DNA of 64,000 bases, from contig NZ_JAKIUR010000007.1 of the NCBI RefSeq assembly GCF_021647475.1, forward strand, positions 20,579-84,578. The letters are read 5' to 3'. This document shows, piece after piece, positions 54,370-63,734 of this stretch. A program made the translations under genes and the position numbers. Within the stretch, counting starts at the first letter, position 1. The number at the start of each line of letters is the position of its first letter. The notes beneath the pieces are model-generated. The model made no database searches. It saw nothing but the letters and a program-made list of their open reading frames with translations, and had not been told where the DNA came from. This DNA comes from Lutibacter sp. (GTDB lineage: Bacteria; Bacteroidota; Bacteroidia; Flavobacteriales; Flavobacteriaceae).

Positions 54370-55995
54370 TTATAAATCTAGTATTGTAAACATAAATTCA
54401 GAATCAAATCTAGTTCTATCCGATCCTCCGTTATCATTATCACCAACAATAATTTCAAAGCTTGTTGTAGTTTGGTTGTTATAAGAAATTCCTGGATCAT
54501 CAGCACCAGCTCCTCCTCTACCTGGCTGGCTTAATTGAATAATATAATTAGCATCAGACACCATTCCTGAAGGTAAGTTAACTCTATAACGTCCTTTAGA
54601 TATACGTGTAATTGTAATTCCAGATGTTGCCTTAAGGATATTTCCGTTTCCAGCTATTTTACCTATCGCTTTTATTGGACTTTTATAAAACGCTCCTCCA
54701 TCAGTTCCAACACTAATACTATTATTAGCATTTGTACTTACAACATTGGCAGTTTGGTTTGTACTATTTTCATTTGTATAAGTAATTACACCATTTGTTG
54801 TATTTTGGTTTAAGTTTGTAATAACAGAACTAGGGACAGTAACTGTTCCTCCTCCATTACTTAAAGTAATATCGTTTCCACTTATACTTAAAGTCTGAAG
54901 TTCATTCGACGAGTTATTATCATTATCTACAACCGATATGGTTCCTCCTCCATTGCTTAACGTTACATTTGTTCCGCTTTGTGTTAAACTTTGTAACTCA
55001 TTCGTAGAATCTGAATCTGAATCATTTACATTTAAACTTATTGTTGAGCCATTGGCAATGGAAATATTCCCTGAAGTGCCATCTGTTGAAATATCCTGTG
55101 CATCCGTGTTATCTAAATAACTGCTTAAATCGGCTGTAGTATCTGAGCCTGTTCCGTTTGCCAAGGTTAATGTGTTTCCTGTTAAGCCTATCGTTTGTGC
55201 ATCGGTATTATCTAAATAGCTACTCAAATCTACTGTAACTGGATTTCCATTTTCTATCGCTATCGTTAATACATTTCCTGTGATGGTGGCACTCGTTAAA
55301 TTTTGATTGTCCGTATTATCTAGATAAGCACTCAAATCTACTGTAACTGGATTTCCATTTTCTATCGCTATTGTTAATACATTTCCTGTGATACTTGCAC
55401 TCGTTAAATTTTGATTATCCGTATTATCTAAATAAGCACTTAAATCTACTGTAACTGGATTTCCATTTTCTATCGCTATTGTTAATACATTTCCTGTGAT
55501 GGTGGCACTCGTTAAGTTTTGATTGTCTGTTCCTGAATTGTTTAAACTACTTAAATCTATCGTAGTTGTTCCACCTGCATCTGTTAGATTTAAATCCGTG
55601 CCTGTTAATGTCGCACTAGTCAATAACTCATTCGTGTCATTATTTACATAACTGCTTAAATCTACCGTGCCCCCATTTTCAAGTGTTAAAATGTTTGAAG
55701 TGTTATTAAAAGTTAAGTTTTGATTGTCTGTACCAGAATTACACAAACTTTTCCAAGAAGAACCTTCATAAATAAAAATACATTTATCATCTGTATTAAA
55801 TACCATTGCTCCATCTAAAGGTTGAATAGCATTCATATTAGATGTGGTCATTTTATTTAATACAAATACTTTATTTGAACTTTCTAGCTCTAAAAGTGAA
55901 TTAGCATTAATTTGTGAAGGATTGTTTCCTATTTTAACTTGACTAAAAACTGATAAGTTAATTAGCAATAGAATTAGTAGGGTTACTTTTTTCAT
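54370..55995 (-). CDS. Repeat-rich exported protein
   Basis: A 541-residue protein with a signal peptide (KKVTLLILLLINLSVFSQ), a short N-terminal module (VFVLNKMTTSNMNAIQPLDGAMVFNTDDKCIFIYEGSSW) common in Bacteroidetes surface proteins, and a long middle part of repeats related to DNQNLTSATITGNVLTIAI. Three nearly identical 36-residue repeats lie at residues 158-265, with more diverged ones around them. The C-terminal 110 residues (GNILKATSGITITRISKGRYRVNL, PSGMVSDANYIIQL) look like a small beta domain of the tail-fibre/C1q-like sort. It lacks the usual T9SS domain itself; its partner gene downstream has one. Confidence 0.8.
   Translation of the reverse strand: MKKVTLLILLLINLSVFSQVKIGNNPSQINANSLLELESSNKVFVLNKMTTSNMNAIQPLDGAMVFNTDDKCIFIYEGSSWKSLCNSGTDNQNLTFNNTSNILTLENGGTVDLSSYVNNDTNELLTSATLTGTDLNLTDAGGTTTIDLSSLNNSGTDNQNLTSATITGNVLTIAIENGNPVTVDLSAYLDNTDNQNLTSASITGNVLTIAIENGNPVTVDLSAYLDNTDNQNLTSATITGNVLTIAIENGNPVTVDLSSYLDNTDAQTIGLTGNTLTLANGTGSDTTADLSSYLDNTDAQDISTDGTSGNISIANGSTISLNVNDSDSDSTNELQSLTQSGTNVTLSNGGGTISVVDNDNNSSNELQTLSISGNDITLSNGGGTVTVPSSVITNLNQNTTNGVITYTNENSTNQTANVVSTNANNSISVGTDGGAFYKSPIKAIGKIAGNGNILKATSGITITRISKGRYRVNLPSGMVSDANYIIQLSQPGRGGAGADDPGISYNNQTTTSFEIIVGDNDNGGSDRTRFDSEFMFTILDL
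55201..55524 (-). repeat. Three tandem 108-bp coding repeats
   Basis: Three in-frame copies of a 108-bp unit encode NQNLTSATITGNVLTIAIEN followed by GNPVTVDLSAYLDNTD. They differ by only a few residues (T/S, A/S). The phase is exact: the word ACTGTAACTGG recurs at 55232, 55340 and 55448. Such repeats are prone to copy-number change. Confidence 0.88.
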
Positions 55996-56131
55996 TATTG
56001 GGGGGGATTTAAAAAACGGACAAAACTATCGTCTAAAATATTTATAAACAATATTTTAGATGAAAAAAATTATTTTTTTTAACAAATGGAATGATTTTAG
56101 GAATAAATGGAATGTTAATTTTAATATCTTA

Positions 56132-56632
56132 TTAGTTATTGTTTAAATTATGATGTTTTGGCGTAGTTGGATTAAACCCAAAATCATCATCAGGTAGCTT
56201 TATACCCAATTGAGAAATTATATAACCAACGCTTGCAAAATGATGAATTGCATGGCTATGAGCCTGAATTAAAATAGCAGCCAATGTATAATTTACAGTT
56301 TCTTTTCCTAATCCTAAATCGTCAGTAACCTTTATTATTTTATCAAAATCATCTTTATCAAGATTCTGCAGTTTTTGTTTGATTTCTTCAAAATAATTTA
56401 TTCCTTTAGAAGTGTGTAGCTCAATTATACTATTTCTACTTCTATTTATTAGATTAATATTTTCAGTTGGTAATCCTTCAAAAACACAATCAAAAATATC
56501 TAAAATATGACGTATATGACTCCCAATACTTGAATAATATGGAGCAATAGAAGTATTACTATACTGTTCATCTGTAATTTGAGTTAACAGTTTAATTCCT
56601 TTATCCAAATTTTTTTCAATAGCTTTAATCAT
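56132..56632 (-). CDS. DinB-like family protein
   Basis: A 166-residue four-helix protein. The histidines in IGSHIRHILDIF and IQAHSHAIHHFASVGYII fit the DinB/YfiT metal-binding arrangement. Members include thiol-dependent transferases using bacillithiol or mycothiol, but this one cannot be assigned a reaction. It stands alone between the surface proteins and the LysE-family gene. Confidence 0.8.
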   Translation of the reverse strand: MIKAIEKNLDKGIKLLTQITDEQYSNTSIAPYYSSIGSHIRHILDIFDCVFEGLPTENINLINRSRNSIIELHTSKGINYFEEIKQKLQNLDKDDFDKIIKVTDDLGLGKETVNYTLAAILIQAHSHAIHHFASVGYIISQLGIKLPDDDFGFNPTTPKHHNLNNN

Positions 56633-56671
56633 ATATAATTTCTGACATTAAACGCAAATTATAAAATTAAA

Positions 56672-57286
56672 TTAACTCAGTAATTTAACTAATGTTAAAA
56701 TTCCTAAAAACAAAAATAAAACGCTTAACAAAATATTGATATTTTTAGCAATAAATGAAACTTTACTCTTAATAATTTTAGCAAATACAATATAAGTATA
56801 AAATAATAAAAAGGCTCCGATAGACGCCCCAATTACAAATAATAAAATAAATGGTTGCTTAATAATTATTTTATGAATAGATGCTAAATAAATACTTAAA
56901 CCAAGATAAAATGGTATTGCTAACATATTTATCGCAGACATTAAAACACCTCTAAATATATAATTCGTTTTATTGTTAGTAGTATTTGTTTTAAATTCCT
57001 TTCTCGACATATAAAAAAAGAAAATTGCCAGTATAAAAAAAACAAATACTCCAGCTATTTTCAACCTATTAATAATTTCTGGATTTTTTACTAAATAATC
57101 TGCAAATAACAAGGCAACTCCTGCCTGAATAAAAACTACAGTAGCAGCTCCAAAAGCAAACTTTACAGCATTATTTTTAGAGGTAGTTAAACTAATTTTT
57201 AATGCTGTCATATTTAACATTCCGGGAGAAATTAAGCCCAAATATCCCATTATTAAGCCATAAAAAAAGTGAATTATGTAGATCAT
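56672..57286 (-). CDS. LysE family transporter
   Basis: A 204-residue inner-membrane protein with six or so helices, starting HFFYGLIMGYLGLISPGMLNMTALKISLTTSKNNAVKFAFGA (the GxxxxxxPGP-like entrance motif, here SPGMLNM). LysE proteins export amino acids or small metabolites. The substrate cannot be predicted. It is on the same strand as, but separated by a 179-bp gap and a hairpin from, the polysaccharide operon. Confidence 0.82.
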   Translation of the reverse strand: MIYIIHFFYGLIMGYLGLISPGMLNMTALKISLTTSKNNAVKFAFGAATVVFIQAGVALLFADYLVKNPEIINRLKIAGVFVFFILAIFFFYMSRKEFKTNTTNNKTNYIFRGVLMSAINMLAIPFYLGLSIYLASIHKIIIKQPFILLFVIGASIGAFLLFYTYIVFAKIIKSKVSFIAKNINILLSVLFLFLGILTLVKLLS

Positions 57287-57436
57287 TTTTTAAAATTTTG
57301 ACAAATATTATGTTTTATTCTATATAGGTTGTAACAAAAATTACATATACGTTCTTTTTGTAGCTGTACTTTTACACCTAAGAAAACCTAATTATAATAC
57401 TGCTGAAATTAGGAGTTATCTTGATTTTTCATAACT

Positions 57437-57467
57437 AAAACCACTATTTTTAATAGTGGTTTTTTTT
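57437..57467. terminator. Hairpin terminator after the polysaccharide operon
   Basis: AAAACCACTATT and AATAGTGGTTTT form a perfect 12-bp stem with loop TTT, followed on the plus strand by more T. It lies directly behind the flippase stop codon. The T-run is better on the plus strand, so it may act in both directions. Confidence 0.75.
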
Positions 57468-58926
57468 ATCTTTTAGGTATATATTTAGTCATTAACTCAC
57501 TTATATCATTAGAAATTTTTAATTTTTTTATTATTATTAAATACAAAATACTAATTATTAAACTTTTTACTATTATAGTTATCAATGGATTAAAACTAGA
57601 TTTTAAATAGCCAAAACTAATAAACAAAATAATAATTACTATAATTAATTTAATAGTTTTAACTGTAAATGGCTGAATATTTAATTTCATTTTAATAAAG
57701 ATAATTTTAAAAATTCCATAAAAAACTACCACTATAAAAGTTGCTAAGGCTGCTCCATTAATTCCCATAACAGCAATTAACCAATGATTTAACGCGATAA
57801 CACTCAACGCCATTGCCAATGATATATAAAAAAACACTTTATAAAATTTAGAATTCACTAAAATGGCATTACCCGTACCTAAAGCCAACTCTATCAATTT
57901 TGCACATGAAATTATATAAACAACCCAAATTCCTTTAGTAAACTGTGGCTTATTAATTAATTGATATAATTCATTGATATTCAAATTTATAAGCAAGAAA
58001 AATAAGCCGCCTACTACTAATAAATTTATTGAAGATTGCTTATACAAATTAGCCATTTCCCCTATTTTATTTTCATTCATTCCTTTTGCTACAATCGGAG
58101 TTGTAATTTGTTGCATGGCTCTTGTTGGTATGGCAATTACACTTGCAATATAAATTCCCACCGCATAATAGGCTACTTCCGAAATTTTTTCCATTTGAGG
58201 AATCATAAATTTATCAATTTCTAATAATATTCCGGCGGCTGAACCTGCCACTAAAATATAAATTGAAAAGGATACAATTTCTTTTAAATTTTTTGGAAGT
58301 TTTAAATGAAAAGAAGGCTTATAAACCTTCAAAGCAAATACCAACATTATTAAGGTGCGAATACCATAAACCAACACTATTGCATAAATAAACTGCTCGT
58401 TACTTAACCCATTAAAATAAACAGCAAATAATAAAATAGTTACACAAACTCTAGCAAATATTTCTTTAATAAAATTTCCAAAAACTGATTTAAAATGTAC
58501 TTTAGTCCAAGCATAAAACACTTCAAAATAACCCATAAATACAGCTATTATAAAAATTAAAAAAGTGTATTTTTTTATTAAATGATTTTCAGAAGATATC
58601 CAAGTTGCAATAGTTTCATAAAAATAAGCTCCTATTATCCCTAAAGGAATAATAACCAATAATGGTAACAATAGCGTTGTGGTTAAAAAGGAATCTTTCT
58701 CTAATTTTGATTTATAATTTGAGAAGAATTTTATAATGGTATGCTGCATTCCTAGAGCTACTAACGGCAATAAAATATTTGCACTTGACAATAAAAAAGT
58801 AACGAGTCCGAAATAGTTTTCTTGTAAAAAATGAGTATATAAAAACAACACATTTACCGCACCAATAGTAAATCCTAAAAAAAGAATTAATGTGTTTTTA
58901 AATGATTGTTTTAATACAATTCCCAT
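57466..58926 (-). CDS. Polysaccharide/lipid-linked oligosaccharide flippase (Wzx/MATE-like)
   Basis: A 486-residue inner-membrane protein with about fourteen helices of the MOP superfamily (SFKNTLILFLGFTIGAVNVLFLY at the start, MAMQQITTPIVAKGMNENKIGEM-like AMQQITTPIVAKGM in the middle, GINGAALATFIVVVFYGIF late). It should flip the lipid-linked sugar unit made by the upstream genes to the periplasm. No polymerase (Wzy) or ligase is in the window. It overlaps wecB by one nucleotide and ends the operon. Confidence 0.88.
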   Translation of the reverse strand: MGIVLKQSFKNTLILFLGFTIGAVNVLFLYTHFLQENYFGLVTFLLSSANILLPLVALGMQHTIIKFFSNYKSKLEKDSFLTTTLLLPLLVIIPLGIIGAYFYETIATWISSENHLIKKYTFLIFIIAVFMGYFEVFYAWTKVHFKSVFGNFIKEIFARVCVTILLFAVYFNGLSNEQFIYAIVLVYGIRTLIMLVFALKVYKPSFHLKLPKNLKEIVSFSIYILVAGSAAGILLEIDKFMIPQMEKISEVAYYAVGIYIASVIAIPTRAMQQITTPIVAKGMNENKIGEMANLYKQSSINLLVVGGLFFLLINLNINELYQLINKPQFTKGIWVVYIISCAKLIELALGTGNAILVNSKFYKVFFYISLAMALSVIALNHWLIAVMGINGAALATFIVVVFYGIFKIIFIKMKLNIQPFTVKTIKLIIVIIILFISFGYLKSSFNPLITIIVKSLIISILYLIIIKKLKISNDISELMTKYIPKR

Positions 58927-60005
58927 TATAAAATTGAAAGTATTTCATTATAAATTTTATCTCCTACATTATTACCAAATAGAGGTTTATCAAAATTTAA
59001 ATCCACATTTTGAAAGCGTTCAAAAGCATTTTCAATTTTACCTGAATTAGCACCACAAATAACCGCAAAATTATTTTCTACCAATTCAATCCATTCCGTT
59101 TCTTGCCTTGCAATTATACACGCTTTTTTATTATAAAAAGCCTCTTTTTGCAATCCACCACTATCAGTTACCACTAAATTACAATACTTTAATAATTGCA
59201 ACATATCAAAATAACCAACTGGTTGAATGAAGGTTATGTTAAATTTTAAATTGTTTTTTTCTAAAATAGCTTTTGTTCTAGGATGAATTGGCATTATTAC
59301 TTTCATCTTCTTATTAATGCCTTCTAATCCTTTAAAAATAGTTTTTAATTTCTCTAAAGAATTTGTGTTTTCTTGCCTGTGAATAGTTGCTAATACAAAT
59401 TTATTTTGTTCCAAATTTAAATCCGTAATAATTGAAGATTTTTCAGAAGCTATTACACTATAAAATTTAACCGCATCCTTCATTATATCACCTGTTTGAA
59501 TTACTTTGCAATTAAAATAATCAAATCCTTCTTGTTTTAAATTTTTGATTGCATTTTTGGTAGGGCAACATAATAAATCTGAAATTCTATCAGTTAATAT
59601 TCTGTTTATTTCTTCAGGCATTTCCATATTAAAAGAACGTAAACCAGCTTCGACATGAGCGATTTTAATATTCATTTTTTTAGCAGCTAAAGCTCCAGCT
59701 AAAGTAGAATTAGTATCACCATAAACCACAACCAATTCAGGCTTTTCTTTATCTAAAATTTCTTCAATTTTTTGAAGCATTAAACCTGTCATTGCTCCAT
59801 GATTCATGGTATTAATTCCCAAGTTATAAATTGGTTCTGGAATTTGCATTTCATCAAAAAAAACAGCACTCATATTAGCATCAAAATGTTGACCGGTATG
59901 CACTAAAACTTCTTCAATTTCATTATTTTGAGCAATAATTCTGCTTAAAACTGCTGCTTTAATAAATTGAGGCCGAGCTCCAACTATGGTTACAATTTTT
60001 TTCAT
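58926..60005 (-). CDS. wecB: UDP-N-acetylglucosamine 2-epimerase (non-hydrolysing)
   Basis: WecB interconverts UDP-GlcNAc and UDP-ManNAc for surface polysaccharides. The 359-residue GT-B-fold enzyme has IVGARPQFIKAAVLSRI at the start, VVYGDTNSTLAGALAAKK, HVEAGLRSFNMEMPEEINR and VTDSGGLQKEAFY, the usual catalytic and UDP-binding parts. It shares a nucleotide with the glycosyltransferase upstream. A ManNAc-containing or derived sugar is thus likely in the polysaccharide. Confidence 0.94.
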   Translation of the reverse strand: MKKIVTIVGARPQFIKAAVLSRIIAQNNEIEEVLVHTGQHFDANMSAVFFDEMQIPEPIYNLGINTMNHGAMTGLMLQKIEEILDKEKPELVVVYGDTNSTLAGALAAKKMNIKIAHVEAGLRSFNMEMPEEINRILTDRISDLLCCPTKNAIKNLKQEGFDYFNCKVIQTGDIMKDAVKFYSVIASEKSSIITDLNLEQNKFVLATIHRQENTNSLEKLKTIFKGLEGINKKMKVIMPIHPRTKAILEKNNLKFNITFIQPVGYFDMLQLLKYCNLVVTDSGGLQKEAFYNKKACIIARQETEWIELVENNFAVICGANSGKIENAFERFQNVDLNFDKPLFGNNVGDKIYNEILSIL

Positions 60006-61279
60006 TAAGTAATAGCTTTTATTATGGTTGCCACTTTTCCGGTTAATTCCTTTCTATGGTATTGCCCAATATTTTTAGATTTTATTTTTAAATTTTCATT
60101 TTTATATAAAGAATACCACGCTAAAATAGTACTTTTTAACAACTCTTTATCTTGAAAATCAACCACAATACCAGATTCAGTTTCATATATAATAGTTGCT
60201 AAATCTCCATTTTTTGGTGCAATTGCCAAAATGGGTCGTTTTGCTTTAAGATATTCAAATATTTTACCTGTAATAATTCCTTTGGCACTTGGCACATTAT
60301 TTACCACCAACAATAGAAATTGCGATTTATTTTGAAAATTATCAATTTTATTATGAGGAAGATAATCAATAATAGTAACCTTTTTATTCAAGCTGTTTTC
60401 TGAAATACTGCCTAAAATATCTTTATCAATTTTCCCCACTAAATTAATATTCAAATCTTTTAAAAATTGTGAATTTTCTGTCCCAATTTCTTTTAAAACT
60501 TTCCACAATAAAATAGGGTTTCTATCAGCGTTCATCAATCCAATATGAGTAATAGAGAATTTGGAATCTAAATTCACTTTTTCATCAGCTATTTCACCGT
60601 CAAAACCATTGGTAACGATTTTAATATTTTTATTAAATTTTAAATAATTTTGTTTCATAGTTTCACCAACAACCATAATAACATCAGCATTTTTTACTAC
60701 TTCTTCTTCTAAAAATAAATGTTTTTTTAAAGATTTTTTAGTTAATGGTAAATGATGAAAATAATCAATATCCGTCCAAGGATCTCTAAAATCTGCAATC
60801 CATTTAAGCTGTAATTCTTCTTTTAATTTTAAGCCAATTAAATGCGTGCTGTGTGGTGGACCCGTAGAAATAACTACATCAACTGGATTATTTTTTAAAT
60901 AATTTTTTAAATAATTTACAGAAGGATTAATCCAAAATTTGCGAGCATCGGGTATAAAATAATTGGCTCTAATATATTGTAATATTCCGCCAAAAAAAGA
61001 AGGTTTACTATTTAAAAATCCAGCAGATTGTTTTTGATGTTTTTTACGAAAAGAAAATAGGTTATTTGGTTCCCAAATAGGTTGCTTTAATATTTCAATT
61101 CCATTAGGGATTTCATTTAAAAGCGATTTATCAATAAGTGGATAAGCCGGATTTTTAATCGTATAAATAATAGGTTCAATATCAAAATTATGAAAATATT
61201 TTGCAAATTTCAGCCAACGTTGCACTCCAGAGCCTCCAGCAGGTGGCCAGTAATAAGTTATTATTAAAGCACGTTTCAC
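60005..61279 (-). CDS. Glycosyltransferase, GT-B fold (GT4-like)
   Basis: A 424-residue cytoplasmic glycosyltransferase. The N-terminal nucleotide-sugar fold starts RALIITYYWPPAGGSGVQRWLKFAKYF, DVVISTGPPHSTHLIG and WIADFRDPWTDIDYFHHLP follow, and the second half has LLLVVNNVPSAKGIITGKIFEYLKAKRPILAI with the acidic residue of GT4-type enzymes. Donor and acceptor are unknown. It shares its boundaries with wecB and the next glycosyltransferase by one nucleotide each. Confidence 0.9.
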   Translation of the reverse strand: MKRALIITYYWPPAGGSGVQRWLKFAKYFHNFDIEPIIYTIKNPAYPLIDKSLLNEIPNGIEILKQPIWEPNNLFSFRKKHQKQSAGFLNSKPSFFGGILQYIRANYFIPDARKFWINPSVNYLKNYLKNNPVDVVISTGPPHSTHLIGLKLKEELQLKWIADFRDPWTDIDYFHHLPLTKKSLKKHLFLEEEVVKNADVIMVVGETMKQNYLKFNKNIKIVTNGFDGEIADEKVNLDSKFSITHIGLMNADRNPILLWKVLKEIGTENSQFLKDLNINLVGKIDKDILGSISENSLNKKVTIIDYLPHNKIDNFQNKSQFLLLVVNNVPSAKGIITGKIFEYLKAKRPILAIAPKNGDLATIIYETESGIVVDFQDKELLKSTILAWYSLYKNENLKIKSKNIGQYHRKELTGKVATIIKAIT

Positions 61280-62466
61280 TAGTTAATGTTTTTGTATAAA
61301 TCTATTAATTTTTCTGAAGTTTTTTCCCAATTAAACTCGTTTTCAATAAACTGTTTTCCTTTAATGCCTAATTCCTTTCTTAAGTTTTTATTTTCATATA
61401 ATTTTAAAACTTTTTCAGCAAAATCTGAAATATCTTTTTCTTTATGAACTAAACCAGAATTTACCTTTTTAATTAATTTTTTTTGAGCTATGGCATTACT
61501 TACCAACAAAGGTTTCCCAAAACTCATGTATTGAAATAATTTATTTGCATAGGCAACATCATGTTGCTTATTTCTGTACAATGGTGATATGCAAATGGTA
61601 CTTGCTTTAATATACGAAGAAAATAACGCTACATTTTGCCAACCTTCAAAATCTACATAATCATCTAGTTTTAATTTAGTTACCTCATCAAATAAAATAT
61701 AATCCGTAGTATTACTACCTACAATTACCAATTTAACATTGGGTATTTTTTTAATTAATTGTGGCATAGCTTTTATAGCGGTTAACAAACCTCTTCTAAT
61801 TGCCGTATCTCCCAAATATAAAATTACAAAATTGTCTTTATATTTATTTAAAATGGAATTATTAATTTTAGCATTAGTATAAAATTCTTTTTGTACTGTG
61901 TTTGGGACTAGTACTATTTTGTTTTTTGAAATACTAGTTCTTTGAATCACTTCATCAATAAATTCTTGAGAAACTGTACAAATTTTAGTAGCTTTTTTAA
62001 TGAACTCTTCTTCTTTTTTCTTCCATTTAAAAGGAGAAATTAACTGTTTCCCCGGGAATTTTTGAAGATGAGGATAAAACTTAATCACCTCTGGCATATT
62101 ATCATGTAAGTCTAAAACAGTGGGTAAATTAAACTTTTTGTTAGCTTTAAAAACTGCTTCAGCAATTTGCATATCATGTATATGAATTGCTTGAATTTTA
62201 TTCTTATCTAAAAATCTTTTTATTTTTTTAGCCATGATATAGCTATAAAAAGGAATCGTATAAACGAGTGCTGAAGACTTATAAATGAGTTTGTTAGAAG
62301 TATATCTTTTTATATTAATTCCGTTTATAATTTCCTCTTTTTTTTGATTTCCATAAGTTAAACAAAACAAATACACTTCAAACCCATTATTTATTAAAGA
62401 AATGGCTTCATTTTCCACACGTGGATCTGGTGGAAACGTTTTGTCCAAAATCATTCCAATTCTCAT
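61279..62466 (-). CDS. Glycosyltransferase family 4 protein
   Basis: A 395-residue glycosyltransferase: GMILDKTFPPDPRVENEAISL at the N-terminus, IHIHDMQIAEAVFKANKKFNLPTVLDLHD, VLVPNTVQKEF, NFVILYLGDTAIRRGLLTAI and SPLYRNKQHDVAYANKLFQYMSFGKPLLVSN, which is the GT4 donor-binding region. It adds a sugar to the lipid-linked unit; which one is unknown. It overlaps the methyltransferase by 4 nt and the next gene by one. Confidence 0.92.
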   Translation of the reverse strand: MRIGMILDKTFPPDPRVENEAISLINNGFEVYLFCLTYGNQKKEEIINGINIKRYTSNKLIYKSSALVYTIPFYSYIMAKKIKRFLDKNKIQAIHIHDMQIAEAVFKANKKFNLPTVLDLHDNMPEVIKFYPHLQKFPGKQLISPFKWKKKEEEFIKKATKICTVSQEFIDEVIQRTSISKNKIVLVPNTVQKEFYTNAKINNSILNKYKDNFVILYLGDTAIRRGLLTAIKAMPQLIKKIPNVKLVIVGSNTTDYILFDEVTKLKLDDYVDFEGWQNVALFSSYIKASTICISPLYRNKQHDVAYANKLFQYMSFGKPLLVSNAIAQKKLIKKVNSGLVHKEKDISDFAEKVLKLYENKNLRKELGIKGKQFIENEFNWEKTSEKLIDLYKNIN

Positions 62467-62990
62467 TTCAATTTCTTTTCGGCATAAACTGCATAATAAC
62501 GAGGTGTAAATTTTCTTAATATTGGTCTAATTCCAATTTTATTTATTGGGCTAGTCCACTTTTTTGTTTTTTTAATATCCCAACCAGATTTTTCTAATAA
62601 CCAGTCAAATTGCCAATCTTCAAACTCATGGTAATGCCTATCCCACATATCCGTATTGCTTTTATAAGCACCTGCAAACCATAGTTTTAAAGGGATTGTA
62701 GTTATTAGCTTATTGCATTTTATTTCTTTTAAAATATTATACGGAGCTATTAAATGCTCAAATATTTCAAATGCCGTAACCGCATCTATATCCTTATATT
62801 TTACAGAAGTATAAATATCATCTAAATCTTCTCCATTGGTATTAATTACTTTATACCCATTTTCTTCCATTAAAATACTTAGTTGATTCCTAACACCTAA
62901 ATCTAAAATTGTTGCGGGTGCTGGTAATACTAATTTCAAAAAATCAATAGTATTTTTATATCTTTTTAAATGTATTGTACTGTTTTTCAA
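62463..62990 (-). CDS. SAM-dependent methyltransferase-like protein
   Basis: A 175-residue protein of the class I methyltransferase fold. PAPATILDLGVRNQLSILMEENGYKVINTN corresponds to motif I with the SAM site, and DAVTAFEIFEHLIAPYNILKEIK to the region after the fourth strand (FEIFEHL motif). It is first in the polysaccharide operon and could modify a sugar or a lipid carrier, but the substrate is unknown. Upstream lies a 244-bp gap with a short hairpin (63065-63087). Confidence 0.82.
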   Translation of the reverse strand: MKNSTIHLKRYKNTIDFLKLVLPAPATILDLGVRNQLSILMEENGYKVINTNGEDLDDIYTSVKYKDIDAVTAFEIFEHLIAPYNILKEIKCNKLITTIPLKLWFAGAYKSNTDMWDRHYHEFEDWQFDWLLEKSGWDIKKTKKWTSPINKIGIRPILRKFTPRYYAVYAEKKLK

Positions 62991-63234
62991 TTGAATATAA
63001 AATTAATTTAATGTTTACAATATATACAATTAAATTGAATTTAAATTGAATTTCATGAAGTAAAAAAGTGCATTAAAAATGCACTTTAAATATCTTTTTC
63101 TGCTTATCTTCCTCTTTATTATTGATATCGAGTGTAAGATACAACCAATTAAACCGAATTAAAACCTTAAACTCACCAACGACCATTTAAAAGTAATTAC
63201 CGTTGACTTTTATTTAATAAGCGTTATCTTTGGA
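62991..63234. other. Intergenic region between the polysaccharide operon and the propeller gene
   Basis: The 244 bp hold a perfect 10-bp hairpin (AAAGTGCATT, loop AAA, AATGCACTTT, 63065-63087) of terminator size, although no plus-strand gene precedes it. A good promoter for the plus-strand gene is present: TTG at 63204-63206 and TATCTTTG at 63225-63232, about 18-19 nt apart. Confidence 0.55.
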
Positions 63235-63669
63235 ATGAAGAACTTTAAAATGAAGCACTTTTTACGTTTAACCTTACTTTTTTTATTTTTTTATAATCCT
63301 GCTTTTAGTCAAATACCAGGATTAACCCAATTTACCACAAGTAATGGCTTGCCAAGTAACACGGTTTATGATATTATAAATGACGAAACTGGTTTCCTTT
63401 GGATTGCTACCGATTATGGCATTAGCAAATTTGATGGAGTATCGTTTACAAATTATACTGTTGTAAATGGTTTGCCTGGGAATGAAATTTTATTCTTTTT
63501 TAAAGACTCAAAAAAACGAATCTGGATGGTTTCCTTTAATGGAAACTTGGGATTTATTCAAAATGGAAATTTTCATAACAAAAACACTGATCCCTCTTGG
63601 ATTCAAGGTTCTAACGCAACAAAGCGTTTATTCTTTTTAGTTAAACATTACTCAAATATACGAGTTTAA
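63235..63669 (+). pseudogene. Truncated two-component-type propeller protein (N-terminal fragment)
   Basis: The first 144 residues of a 'two-component regulator propeller' protein. A signal peptide (FLRLTLLFLFFYNPAFSQ) is followed by repeats such as TTSNGLPSNTVYDIINDETGFLWIATDYGISKFDG and TNYTVVNGLPGNEILFFFKDSKKRIWMV. Full proteins continue for several hundred residues to a membrane helix and a histidine kinase or DNA-binding domain. Here the frame ends after a non-family stretch (KRLFFLVKHYSNIRV) just before an IS30-type transposase, so an insertion has probably cut it. The TATCTTTG box ends only 2 nt before this ATG, so Met6 at 63250 may be the true start. Confidence 0.7.
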
Positions 63670-63702
63670 ATTTGATTTTAAAATGTGGCATTATTGAAAT
63701 AG

Positions 63703-63728
63703 AATAACGCTCCTTTGGTCGCGTTATT
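63703..63728 (-). terminator. Hairpin after the IS30-type transposase gene
   Basis: AATAACGC and GCGTTATT form an 8-bp stem around a 10-nt loop, directly past the transposase stop codon. The T-run is poor, so it may be only a structural element. Confidence 0.4.
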
Positions 63729-63734
63729 TCCAGT

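Noticed and set aside
55201..55524. Regularly spaced repeats that could be mistaken for a CRISPR array
   Set aside because: The 108-bp units are contiguous, in frame with a coding sequence and without unique spacers. No cas genes are present.
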